This document shows, in pieces, positions 9,319-17,649 of a stretch of DNA of 52,435 nucleotides. The position numbers were made by a program, and so were the translations under genes. The DNA is from an uncultured Methylococcaceae bacterium (GTDB lineage Bacteria > Pseudomonadota > Gammaproteobacteria > Methylococcales > Methylomonadaceae), in assembly GCA_903928685.1 (NCBI GenBank), contig CAIYRS010000039.1:1-52435 (forward strand), read 5' to 3'. Each line of letters begins with the position of its first letter. The first letter of the stretch is position 1. Below the pieces are notes generated by a model. That model saw only the letters and a list, made by a program, of their open reading frames with translations, had not been told where the DNA came from and ran no database searches.

Positions 9319-9828
9319 ATGTTGGCGTTTTTACGATTTAACCCAAGAATATGGTTTCTTTGGGGCTTTTTAGGCTGTGCATTATTGTTGTCAATGGGGG
9401 CTTATTTCCAATTTGTTGATGGTTTGGAACCCTGTCCTTTGTGCATTTCCCAGCGCATTGCCATCTTCCTTACTGGCATTTGTTTTTTGATTGCCATCAT
9501 CCATAACCCTGGCGTTAAAGGCATACGGGTTTATAGCATTGCCGCTGCCATTACCGCGTTGTGTGGTGCTGCAGTTTCCTTGCGGCATGTGTGGCTACAG
9601 CATTTACCACCGGATGAAGTGCCTGAATGTGGGCCAGGCCTTGAGTATATGTTGCAAAATTTCCCTTTGTCGGCAACGATCAAATTGATGCTCAACGGTA
9701 CGGGTGATTGTGCTGAAGTCAATTGGAGCTTCCTAGGTTTCAGTATGCCAGCTTGGACGTTGTTGGCGTTCTTGATGCTGGCAACTTTGAGTCTTCTACA
9801 AATTGTGAATCGTCAGGATAAATCTTAA
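9319..9828 (+). CDS. dsbB: Disulfide bond formation protein B
   Basis: An inner-membrane quinone reductase that reoxidises periplasmic DsbA and passes electrons to ubiquinone. At 169 aa it has four predicted membrane segments (about 11-31, 44-63, 71-91, 143-163). The first periplasmic loop holds the CxxC pair in EPCPLCISQR, and the second loop holds the paired cysteines ECGPGLEYML and GTGDCAEVNW. The conserved Arg after CPLC (SQRIAIF) is present. Length and topology are standard. It stands alone in a short gap after the polysaccharide cluster and may share a transcript with it, but that would be accidental. Confidence 0.97.
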   Translation: MLAFLRFNPRIWFLWGFLGCALLLSMGAYFQFVDGLEPCPLCISQRIAIFLTGICFLIAIIHNPGVKGIRVYSIAAAITALCGAAVSLRHVWLQHLPPDEVPECGPGLEYMLQNFPLSATIKLMLNGTGDCAEVNWSFLGFSMPAWTLLAFLMLATLSLLQIVNRQDKS

Positions 9829-9874
9829 TTCCGCCATTGTTGAAAAATAGGCCGTTAAATATTGGGTTAAGCGA

Positions 9875-10160
9875 GTCGCAATTTTTGCATAAAGATTTTT
9901 CGGGCGTCCTGCCCAAAAATCCGCAAAAACTACGCGACGGTTAGATTGCTTCGCAAGCCCGCGCCGTCCTGTCACAATATCGCCCCGACCCAACAAGGGG
10001 ATCGGGACATCGTGCCACTGACTCTACGCCCTCAGCATCGCCCGGTTGCATTTTTTCTTCGCGAAAAGCATGCTCGAAAAAACGCCGGTTGCGATGAGGG
10101 CTACGCGGGACTAACGGCACTAACTTCTCCCGACTCCGGTTCGAAGTTCCATGTGCCGTC
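9875..10160. other. Non-coding region with three successive long hairpins
   Basis: No convincing gene lies in 9829-10603. Three imperfect hairpins occur in a row. The first is 9875-9938: GTCGC, TTTTGC, GATTTTT and GGGC pair with GCCC, AAAAATC, GCAAAA and GCGAC across a GTCCT loop. The second is 10028-10101, GCCCTCA with TGAGGGC plus an inner ATCGC/GCGAT. The third is 10114-10159, ACGGCAC with GTGCCGT plus an inner AACTTC/GAAGTT. The block looks richer in G+C than the AT-rich stretch after it. It could be a structured RNA, a cluster of palindromic repeats, or a decayed element. A 95-codon open frame across it (9946-10233) has no protein-like character. Confidence 0.45.
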
Positions 10161-10197
10161 AGCGAAAGTTAACGTGATGTTTTTTACAAAAATTACA

Positions 10198-10217
10198 TCA
10201 AAAAACATGTTTTTTGA
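10198..10217. repeat. Perfect 20-bp palindrome with AACATGTT core
   Basis: TCAAAAAACATGTTTTTTGA is self-complementary and is followed by CTCC. It resembles two other hairpins in the window (41561-41586, 49520-49549) that share AAAACATGTTTT and a nearby ACTCC. It is possibly a repeat family used as a terminator. Confidence 0.6.
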
Positions 10218-10302
10218 CTCCTCTTTCCTGTAATCACACTGCTAATTCACGTACCTTTAGCATTATGAACAAATTCTTGGCTGAAATAATCGCTAAGATT
10301 AC

Positions 10303-10542
10303 TAATCCACAAAACACTTGCTTTTCTCAAGTAACACACAAATGTCCCCAGTGCTAAAAAGTTAATCAAAGACTTAAAGCATATCGCTAAAAAAGCTGAT
10401 TATTTTCATAACATATTGAAATTTAAATGCTAAATTAATCAGTGTCAAATCTAGGCAAGCTAGCAAAAAGCCAATAAAAACCGCAACTAAGTGCCGCTAT
10501 GTAGTTGTTGTCCACAGAGTTATCCACAGAATTTGTGGGTAA
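10303..10542. promoter_or_regulatory. DnaA-box cluster with AT-rich stretch upstream of priA
   Basis: Within 35 bp lie TTGTCCACA (10508-10516), the consensus box TTATCCACA (10520-10528) and TGTGGGTAA (10534-10542, reverse of TTACCCACA). A variant TAATCCACA sits at 10303-10311. The 10380-10440 interval between them is strongly AT-rich. DnaA boxes plus an unwinding-type AT stretch suggest either DnaA control of priA, a DnaA-titrating site, or a replication origin. No GATC clustering is seen and dnaA itself is not nearby, so an origin is only a possibility. Confidence 0.5.
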
Positions 10543-10603
10543 CTTGGATAGTGCTGGTAACACAGTTACTTAGCCGATAAACATCGAAAATTATTCAACT
10601 ATC

Positions 10604-12814
10604 ATGGTTAACTTACACCACGAAACTACCTGTATTTTTAAAGTTGCCATTCCATCGCCTTTAAACCGACTGTTTGATTATTTACCACCGATAGGTGTTG
10701 ATTATCAGCACATACAGCTAGGTTGCCGTTTGCAAGTACCTTTCGGAAATAGCCATAAAATCGGTTATTTGGTGGCAATAAGCCAGCATAGCGATGTGCC
10801 TATTGATAAATTAAAAGCCACCATTCAAATACTGGATCAGCAATCGCTGCTCTCGCCGCAAGATTTACAGTTATTACACTGGGCTAGCCAGTATTACCAT
10901 CATCCTTTAGGCCAAGTGATTGCTACGGCTTTTCCGGTAAGTTTGCGCCAAGGGAAAATCGCCCAGCGGCAACAGCAAAAAACTTATGGTTTGACAGCTT
11001 TGGGCTATCAAATTGATAGCGAAACATTGCGTCGTGCGCCTAAGCAAAAGGCTTTATTGGCGTGGTTTAAGGAACATGGCAACACCCCAGAATCGGCGTT
11101 ATCTTTAAAAGATGCCAATGCTAAAGCCACGATAAAACAATTGCTTAGCAAACAATTGTTGGAGCTAAAGCACACTGAAATGTTAGCGCCTGTGCATAAT
11201 GCCATACCCGATTGGCCTTGTAATGCCCCGCAGCAGCAGGCCATTACTGCGGTGGTGGCGGGATTGTCGACATTTCAGGTATTTTTATTGGAAGGCGTGA
11301 CGGGTAGCGGTAAAACCGAGGTGTACATGCGGATCATCAGCGAAGTCTTGGCGCGCGGTCAGCAGGTGTTGGTTTTAGTGCCAGAAATCACGTTAACCCC
11401 GCAATTAGAAGAGCGATTTTTTAGCCGTTTTGCGGTTGCTATCAGCGTCAGCCATTCGCGTTTGACCGATAACCAGCGCCAGGAAGCGTGGTTGCAAATG
11501 CAGCAAGGCGTTTGTTCTATCATGCTGGGAACGCGTTCGGCCTTATTTACCCCGTTTAAAAACTTAGGCTTAATCATTCTTGACGAAGAACACGATGCTT
11601 CCTTTAAACAACAAGAAGGCTTCCGGTTTTCGGCGCGGGATGTTGCGGTGGTGCGTGGTAAGTTGTTGGGGATTCCGGTGCTATTAGGTTCGGCAACGCC
11701 GTCATTAGAAAGCCTTTATAACGTCCAGAAACAACGTTACCAGTGGTTGCATTTACCGGAGCGGGCCGGCAATGCTTCCGCACCCAGTTTGCAGTTATTG
11801 GATATACGCAATAAAAAAATGCAGGAAGGTTTGTCTGAGCAGCTTTTGGCAGAAATTCGCCAGACCTTGGAAAAACAAGAACAAGTGCTGTTATTCCTCA
11901 ATCGCCGTGGTTTTGCGCCAACATTAATTTGCCACAGTTGCGCTTGGGTGGCGCGTTGCCCGCGTTGCGATGCCAATTTAGTCATACATGCACAACAACG
12001 GCAATTACGTTGCCATCATTGTGCGGCTGAACAAAGCTTGCCTAGCCGCTGTCCTGCTTGCCAAGATGTGCAATTGACGGCTTTAGGTTTGGGTACTGAG
12101 CGGGTTGAGCAAGTTTTGGCACGGCTATTCACCGGAAAAACCATCATCCGTTTAGATCGGGATTCCACCCAGCGTAAAGGCTCGCTGGAAAATTATCTGG
12201 CGCAAATTAATTCGGGTGCGGCAGATATTATTTTAGGGACGCAGATGTTGGCGAAAGGCCATCATTTCGCCAATGTCACCTTGGTGGCGATTTTGGATGT
12301 CGATAGCGGCTTGTTTAGCGTGGATTTTCATGCGGCGGAAAAGCTGGCGCAACTGGTTGTCCAGGTTGCTGGCAGGGCGGGGCGGGAAGAGAAGCTGGGC
12401 AAGGTGTTGATGCAAACCCGTAAGCCCGACCATCCTTTGCTGACTACCTTAATCCAAGAAGGCTATCAGCGTTTTGCCGAAATCGCTTTGGCTGAACGTA
12501 AGGATGCCCAGTTGCCGCCCTACAGTTATCAGGCCTTATTGAGGGCGCAGGCCAATGATGCCGATGTGGTTTATGTTTTTTTGCAGCAATTGGCCGAGTT
12601 GTTGAGGGGACATGCAAAAGTGCAAATATTGGGGCCGATTCCTGCGCCAATGGCAAAGCGTGCCGGATTATTTCGTTACCAATTGTTGTTTCAAGCGCGG
12701 CAACGGCCTGTGTTGCATAGTTTATTGGAGGATATGTTGGCGCAAATCGCCAATATGAAGCAGGCTAAAAAAGTCCGTTGGTCTTTGGATGTGGATCCGG
12801 TGGATTTGTATTAA
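10604..12814 (+). CDS. priA: Primosomal protein N' (replication restart helicase)
   Basis: PriA recognises stalled forks and D-loops and loads the primosome, using ATP-driven 3'-5' helicase activity. This 736-aa protein has the N-terminal 3'-DNA-binding domain (FKVAIPSPLNRLFDYLPP), Walker A GVTGSGKTEVYMR, the DEEH box (LDEEHDASFKQ), GSATPSLES, and the eight-cysteine zinc-binding insert (CHSCAWVARCPRCDANL, then CHHC and CPACQ). These are followed by helicase motifs GTERVEQVL, GTQMLAKGHHF and VAGRAGR. ATG at 10604 is the first plausible start; no strong RBS is visible. A DnaA-box cluster lies 60 bp upstream. Confidence 0.97.
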   Translation: MVNLHHETTCIFKVAIPSPLNRLFDYLPPIGVDYQHIQLGCRLQVPFGNSHKIGYLVAISQHSDVPIDKLKATIQILDQQSLLSPQDLQLLHWASQYYHHPLGQVIATAFPVSLRQGKIAQRQQQKTYGLTALGYQIDSETLRRAPKQKALLAWFKEHGNTPESALSLKDANAKATIKQLLSKQLLELKHTEMLAPVHNAIPDWPCNAPQQQAITAVVAGLSTFQVFLLEGVTGSGKTEVYMRIISEVLARGQQVLVLVPEITLTPQLEERFFSRFAVAISVSHSRLTDNQRQEAWLQMQQGVCSIMLGTRSALFTPFKNLGLIILDEEHDASFKQQEGFRFSARDVAVVRGKLLGIPVLLGSATPSLESLYNVQKQRYQWLHLPERAGNASAPSLQLLDIRNKKMQEGLSEQLLAEIRQTLEKQEQVLLFLNRRGFAPTLICHSCAWVARCPRCDANLVIHAQQRQLRCHHCAAEQSLPSRCPACQDVQLTALGLGTERVEQVLARLFTGKTIIRLDRDSTQRKGSLENYLAQINSGAADIILGTQMLAKGHHFANVTLVAILDVDSGLFSVDFHAAEKLAQLVVQVAGRAGREEKLGKVLMQTRKPDHPLLTTLIQEGYQRFAEIALAERKDAQLPPYSYQALLRAQANDADVVYVFLQQLAELLRGHAKVQILGPIPAPMAKRAGLFRYQLLFQARQRPVLHSLLEDMLAQIANMKQAKKVRWSLDVDPVDLY

Positions 12815-12923
12815 GTCTTGCTGGTGTTTTTAACGTAAAGCTAACCGGGTGCGGCACGAAAAGCTGAAAAATATAACCGCATCATAACTGTGCTCTGGTT
12901 GATAGCCATATTAGTCTGTGATT

Positions 12924-13532
12924 CTATTTTCGACGATCTCCAATTTTGCTGCGGTCGGAGAACTTCACGATCGGAGTCAATTCGAGCTTTTTGCCTTCCT
13001 TGAATTCCAATAAAAACTCTTCATGCAACCTCTGACGCTTTTCCATCATTCCAGATTCGAGAAAAGTCTGAAGTGCTGAAATATGCACTAATGCTCTTTG
13101 TATAAGAACTCGGGATATTCCAATTGATTGCTTCATTACTACTCCAATGGCACTACCGTCTCGCCATTGACCGCCATGCGAACCAATTACGACAGCAATT
13201 GCCTTGCAATCCTCCATGTCATTTACAGAGTGAGCAATATGTTTATCCCGAAGGGAAATTAAGTAGTCATGTATCTCCTCATCGAATGGAGCACCTTCTC
13301 GAATTAAATCGTCCTTTTTTAAGGTCATGGCACGCACACCAGTTTTAAAACTTCGGGAGTACGCAACGACCCCAGCAAATATAAGCGATTTCGATTGAAG
13401 GTCGTGGTCGTTTGGAATACCGATTGAATCAGCAGCTTCAATTGGTCCGGGATTCAGCCACGTAAATGAAAGATCCGACGAGAAGCCTTCTCCAAACATG
13501 GACAGCTCTGTTTCTTCGTTTGTATCACTCAT
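12924..13532 (-). CDS. Hypothetical protein
   Basis: 202 aa if started at ATG 13532 (MSDTNEETEL). An upstream in-frame ATG at 13592 would add 20 residues read through a palindromic repeat, which is unlikely to be coding. It is soluble and has no signal peptide. Mid-protein SLRDKHIAHSVNDMED contains an Arg-x5-His pattern and a RDKHIAHS string like those in HEPN or AbiV-type proteins, but the rest does not clearly match. The C-terminus is Lys/Glu-rich. It stands between priA and topA on the opposite strand to priA, as an insertion in housekeeping context. Function unknown. Confidence 0.6.
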   Translation of the reverse strand: MSDTNEETELSMFGEGFSSDLSFTWLNPGPIEAADSIGIPNDHDLQSKSLIFAGVVAYSRSFKTGVRAMTLKKDDLIREGAPFDEEIHDYLISLRDKHIAHSVNDMEDCKAIAVVIGSHGGQWRDGSAIGVVMKQSIGISRVLIQRALVHISALQTFLESGMMEKRQRLHEEFLLEFKEGKKLELTPIVKFSDRSKIGDRRK

Positions 13533-13562
13533 CAAAAAATAAGGCCTAACAATGTTTTTTAT

Positions 13563-13597
13563 GTAGGTTGGGTTGCAAACAGCGCAACCCAACCTAC
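13563..13597. repeat. Palindromic repeat, 14-bp perfect arms
   Basis: GTAGGTTGGGTTGC (13563-13576) and its exact reverse complement (13584-13597) are separated by a 7-nt loop. This GTAGGTTGGG-type hairpin is a common intergenic repeat in proteobacterial genomes. It lies just upstream of the hypothetical gene and downstream of topA, and could act as a bidirectional barrier or terminator. Confidence 0.85.
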
Positions 13598-13632
13598 GCC
13601 TGTTAAATAAACAGCGGGATGAAAACTATTCG

Positions 13633-15966
13633 CTAAGCAGGTGTTGGTGTGACGGTTTTAGTGCCGTTAACATCCGCTGGGTCGCCTTCATAAGGTGTGG
13701 CGTATTTGCAATCTTGTTGTGGGCAGACTTTTTCTACGCCACGACGTTTGGTTTCTTTAACGCTTAAAATAGGCCAGTTGCAAGCCGGGCAGCTTTCTTT
13801 TATCGGCGCATTCCAGAGTGCATAAGTGCATTTTGGATAACCGGAGCAAGAATAAAATATCTTGCCACCTTTAGATTTCCGTTTGAGGATAGTGCCTTTT
13901 TTACATTGTGGGCATTCAACGCCAGTATCGGACGGCTTTTCTAAGGGTTCGATATGACGGCATTTAGGATAACCGCTACAACCAATAAACTTGCCGTAAC
14001 GTCCGGTTTTGATAGTCAGTGGCGACTCACAAACTGGGCATACCCGGCCTTCTACCACTTCCGCTTCAGCGGCGGTGTCGCCATCGCCACCCAGATTACG
14101 GGTGTACGAACACTCAGGGTATTGGGTACAGCCAATAAAACGTCCATTGCGGCCTAAGCGTATCGATAAGGCATTGCCGCAGTCTGGGCATTTTTCATCA
14201 ATGGCTTCTTGGGTGACATCCTTACGCTGTACGCTTTCTTCTTTATCGTGGATGAGGGTGTTGAATGGCTTCCAGAAAGCGTGCATTAACGGAATCCAAT
14301 CTTTTTCCCCGCGCGATACCGCATCCAATTCATCTTCGAGGTTAGCGGTGAAATCGTAATCGACGTATTTGGTGAAATGTTCGGTAAGAAATTTATTAAC
14401 AATGCGACCGACGTCGGTAGGATAAAAACGCTTGTTTTCTAAGGTGACATATTCACGGTTTTGCAGCGTGGAAATGATGGACGCGTAGGTTGATGGGCGA
14501 CCAATGCCGTGTTCTTCCAGTGCTTTAACTAAACTGGCCTCACCATAACGCGGTGGTGGTTCAGTAAAATGTTGCGCGACAATAATATCGTTAAGCTTTA
14601 CCGGGCGGCCTTCTTCCATCGGCGGCAACAGGCTTTCTTGGTCGTCGCCTTCTAAGCTGTCGTCTTTGCCTTCAAGGTACACGGACATAAAACCAGGCGA
14701 GGCAATGGTTGATCCGGTTGCCCGAAACACATGTTTGCCATCCGCGCAAGTCAGGTCGACCGCAACCATATTGATGGTGGCATGGATCATTTGGCAGGCA
14801 ACTGTCCGCTTCCAGATCAAATCATAAAGCTTAAATTGCTCGTCGCTAAGGTAGGTTTTGATTTTGTTAGGCAGTAGCCGCGCCGACGTGGGGCGTATAG
14901 CCTCATGTGCTTCTTGGGCGTTTTTAGATTTGGTTTTGAATAAACGTGGCTCTTTGGGCACGTTTTTGTTGCCGTATTGTTCGGCGATTAACTCCCGTAT
15001 ATCCGCCACGGCCTCTACCGATAAGGTGACCGAATCGGTACGCATATAAGTAATCAAACCTTGGGTTTCACCGCCAATGTCGATACCTTCGTATAACTGT
15101 TGGGCAACCATCATGGTGCGTTTGGTAGTAAAACCCAGTTTACGGGAAGCTTCTTGTTGTAAAGTTGAGGTGATAAACGGCGGCGCTGGGTTGCGTTTAC
15201 GCTGCTTTTTTTCTAGTTTACTGACCAGCAATTGACCATCAGCAGCATCTAGCAAGGCATTGCGGGTTTGCTCTGCGTGACCTTGGTTATCAACAGTAAA
15301 TTGGCTTAATTTTTCACCATTAAATTGCGTCAGCTTCGCTTTAAATGCCTGTTCATGTGCCTCTAGTGCGGCATCAATAGACCAGTATTCCCGCGAAATA
15401 AAGGCTTCAATTTCCAGTTCGCGCTCGACAATCATCCGCAAAGCGGGGCTTTGCACTCGCCCGGCAGAAAGGCCTCGGCGAATTTTTTTCCATAATAATG
15501 GCGATAGCTTAAAGCCGACCAGATAATCTAAGGCGCGGCGGGCTTGTTGGGCGTTAATTAGGTTAATTGCCAGTTGCTCTGGGTGGGCGATGGCTTCGGT
15601 GACGGCTTTTTTGGTGATTTCATGAAAAACCACGCGGTGTACTGTTTTGTTTTTTAACTGCTTTTTTTCCTGCAATAACTCATGCAAATGCCAAGAGATG
15701 GCTTCACCTTCGCGGTCAGGGTCAGTTGCGAGATAGAGGGTGTCGGCGGTTTTTAACGCCTTGGTAATGGCAAGAACGTGTTTTTGGTTACGTTCTATCA
15801 TTTCGTATTTCATGGCGAAGTCATGTTCTGGATCGACGGCGCCTTCTTTGGGAATCAGGTCGCGCACGTGTCCATAAGAAGCCAGTACTTGGAAGTCTTT
15901 GCCCAGATACTTTTCTATGGTCTTCGCTTTCGCGGGTGATTCTACAATAACAAGATTTTTGCTCAT
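13633..15966 (-). CDS. topA: DNA topoisomerase I (type IA, omega protein)
   Basis: Relaxes negative supercoils by single-strand passage. The 777-aa protein has the TOPRIM domain at the start (LVIVESPAKAKTIEKYL, ATDPDREGEAISWHL), RRALDYLVGFKLSPLLW, and GRVQSPALRMIVERE. The catalytic tyrosine is in GLITYMRTDS (about Tyr307). The C-terminal ~180 residues contain four zinc-ribbon units, beginning CPDCGNALSIRLG, CPVCESPLTIKTG, CPQCKKGTILK and CPACNWPILS, the last two degenerate in places. ATG at 15966. It lies downstream of smg and dprA on the same strand, as in many gammaproteobacteria. Confidence 0.98.
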   Translation of the reverse strand: MSKNLVIVESPAKAKTIEKYLGKDFQVLASYGHVRDLIPKEGAVDPEHDFAMKYEMIERNQKHVLAITKALKTADTLYLATDPDREGEAISWHLHELLQEKKQLKNKTVHRVVFHEITKKAVTEAIAHPEQLAINLINAQQARRALDYLVGFKLSPLLWKKIRRGLSAGRVQSPALRMIVERELEIEAFISREYWSIDAALEAHEQAFKAKLTQFNGEKLSQFTVDNQGHAEQTRNALLDAADGQLLVSKLEKKQRKRNPAPPFITSTLQQEASRKLGFTTKRTMMVAQQLYEGIDIGGETQGLITYMRTDSVTLSVEAVADIRELIAEQYGNKNVPKEPRLFKTKSKNAQEAHEAIRPTSARLLPNKIKTYLSDEQFKLYDLIWKRTVACQMIHATINMVAVDLTCADGKHVFRATGSTIASPGFMSVYLEGKDDSLEGDDQESLLPPMEEGRPVKLNDIIVAQHFTEPPPRYGEASLVKALEEHGIGRPSTYASIISTLQNREYVTLENKRFYPTDVGRIVNKFLTEHFTKYVDYDFTANLEDELDAVSRGEKDWIPLMHAFWKPFNTLIHDKEESVQRKDVTQEAIDEKCPDCGNALSIRLGRNGRFIGCTQYPECSYTRNLGGDGDTAAEAEVVEGRVCPVCESPLTIKTGRYGKFIGCSGYPKCRHIEPLEKPSDTGVECPQCKKGTILKRKSKGGKIFYSCSGYPKCTYALWNAPIKESCPACNWPILSVKETKRRGVEKVCPQQDCKYATPYEGDPADVNGTKTVTPTPA

Positions 15967-16060
15967 TTATACGGTATTAATCCAAGATCAAAGTTCAGGG
16001 TGTACACAGGATGGGGCGGGCGATGAGGGCGATTGCTGTCCCCTGAACCTTGTGGCTTTT

Positions 16061-16540
16061 TTAATGTAAATAAGTCGGTACGAGATCGTAGACTATATCT
16101 TCCATTCTTGAAAAAGCCAGTTCTTCATCGGGTTGGCTCAGCAGGATCATCAATACGATCCATTTTAGTTTTTCCAGCGAAATTTCTTCATGTTCCAATG
16201 CCATCGCACGGTCAATAACGATTTCGCGGTTACGGGCATTGAGTATGCCGATATGTTCAAGATACATAAGTAAATTGCGGCAATCCAAATCCAGTTTTGC
16301 CTGCTCTTCCGTGCAAAAAATCCGGAAAGCTTTGGTGACGGTTGGTTTTATGCTGCCCTGCAAACTTAATGATTCTAACCAAACAAAAGCTTTGTTGACT
16401 TCAATTTGTTCGAATCCGGCTTCTTCTAGCTCGGTTTTGATGATGTCACTATCTGGAAGCATTTCAATTTCATCTTCCATATAGTTTTCGAACAAGTACA
16501 TCAGAACATCAAATATATTTTCTTTCATGGGCGGTTTCAT
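16061..16540 (-). CDS. smg: Smg family protein (DUF494)
   Basis: A conserved small acidic protein of unknown biochemical role found between dprA and topA in gammaproteobacteria. MKENIFDVLMYLFENYMEDEIEM is the family hallmark N-terminus, followed by ELEEAGFEQIEVNKAFVWLE. The 159 aa is the usual length. ATG at 16540 begins 2 nt after the dprA stop; an in-frame ATG at 16528 (MKENIF) aligns better with the family start, so the true start may be 4 codons later. Co-transcribed with dprA. Confidence 0.93.
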   Translation of the reverse strand: MKPPMKENIFDVLMYLFENYMEDEIEMLPDSDIIKTELEEAGFEQIEVNKAFVWLESLSLQGSIKPTVTKAFRIFCTEEQAKLDLDCRNLLMYLEHIGILNARNREIVIDRAMALEHEEISLEKLKWIVLMILLSQPDEELAFSRMEDIVYDLVPTYLH

Positions 16541-16542
16541 AT

Positions 16543-17649
16543 TTATCTAATTCGGGTATAGCAACCGCCAGGGGTTGCTTCTAGGTAACCTTGCAGCTCT
16601 AAAATCAGTAGCGTTGAAGCAATTACTTCAATGGGGTAACCAGTTTGGGTTACCAAGTCGTCAATGGATGTTGGGCTAAACATGACCAGATTCAATAATG
16701 TTTGCTGCTCTAGGTCAAGTGTTGTTTCTGGATTTTTTTCTGTGAAATCCTCATCTTCTTGAATATAAACATTTAATTCTTCAAAAATATGCTGAGTGGT
16801 TTCTACTAATTTTGCACCTTCACGGATCAGTGCGTTGCAGCCGCGTGCTAATGGGTTGTGGATTGAACCGGGTATGGCAAAAACTTCGCGGTTTTGTTCC
16901 AAAGCCATTCTGGCGGTGATTAAAGAGCCGCTTTGTTTGGCGGCTTCCACGACCAACAAGCCTAAGCACATGCCGCTGATGATGCGGTTGCGTCTGGGGA
17001 AATGGTTGGCTTTAGCAGAAGTGCCGGGCGGAAATTCTGAAATCATAGCCCCGGTTTTGACGATGGCGGTGGCTAAGTCTTTGTGTTTTGCCGGATACAC
17101 CCGATCTAACCCCGTGCCTGCGACAGCAATGGTATAGCCGCCACCTTGTAAGGCACCGCGATGGCTGGCGGCATCTATGCCTAGCGCTAAGCCACTGGTG
17201 ATAACAAAGCCGGATGTACTCAGGCTTTTGGCAAAGTTAAAGGCGGTTTCTAAGCCTGAGGTTGATGGGTTACGACTGCCAACAATGGCAATTTGTGGCA
17301 TGGACAGTAACGATGGGTCGCCACGGACAAAAAGTATGGGTGGCGGGTCAGCAATTTCTTTTAATTGCGCTGGATAAGCTGGGTCGGTAATGGTTAATGC
17401 GTAACTGTCCGTTTCTGCCAGCCAGCGTAAATCACTGTCGATGAGCGTCCAATCGGGATTTTTTATCGCTTGGATGCTGGTGTTTTTTAGGCCTAATTTA
17501 ACTAAGGTATCTGAGGATGCTTGAAAAATTTGTTCTGGCGTATGGCTAGCCAATAAGCTAAGGAATGTACGGCATCCCACACCTGGCGTACGCAACAGCG
17601 CAAGCCAGTATTTTAGGGGGGTATCTTGGGTCGCTAGATTTCCGTTCAG
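16543..17649 (-). CDS. dprA: DNA-processing protein DprA
   Basis: A Rossmann-fold protein that binds incoming single-stranded DNA and loads RecA during natural transformation. Core motifs: AIVGSRNPSTSG, SGLALGIDAASHRGAL, AVAGTGLDRVYP, FPPGTSAKANHFPRRNRIISG and ARMALEQNREVFAIPG. A C-terminal winged-helix-like region (LNLVMFSPTSIDDLVTQ) follows. The first standard start (TTG 17595) would cut off LKYWLALL, which precedes RTPGVG and belongs to the family's N-terminal domain. The frame is open back to a CTG at 17649-17647 that overlaps the stop of the LysM gene (CTGA), giving 368 aa. I therefore propose a CTG start coupled to the upstream gene; this is inference. Confidence 0.93.
   Translation of the reverse strand: MNGNLATQDTPLKYWLALLRTPGVGCRTFLSLLASHTPEQIFQASSDTLVKLGLKNTSIQAIKNPDWTLIDSDLRWLAETDSYALTITDPAYPAQLKEIADPPPILFVRGDPSLLSMPQIAIVGSRNPSTSGLETAFNFAKSLSTSGFVITSGLALGIDAASHRGALQGGGYTIAVAGTGLDRVYPAKHKDLATAIVKTGAMISEFPPGTSAKANHFPRRNRIISGMCLGLLVVEAAKQSGSLITARMALEQNREVFAIPGSIHNPLARGCNALIREGAKLVETTQHIFEELNVYIQEDEDFTEKNPETTLDLEQQTLLNLVMFSPTSIDDLVTQTGYPIEVIASTLLILELQGYLEATPGGCYTRIR

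Noticed and set aside
10125-10150. tRNA-like T-loop (CCGGTTCGAAG)
   Set aside because: No pairing T-stem and no cloverleaf arms around it.
9946-10233. 95-codon plus-strand ORF
   Set aside because: It runs through the hairpin cluster and a palindrome, has no RBS, and its composition is not protein-like.
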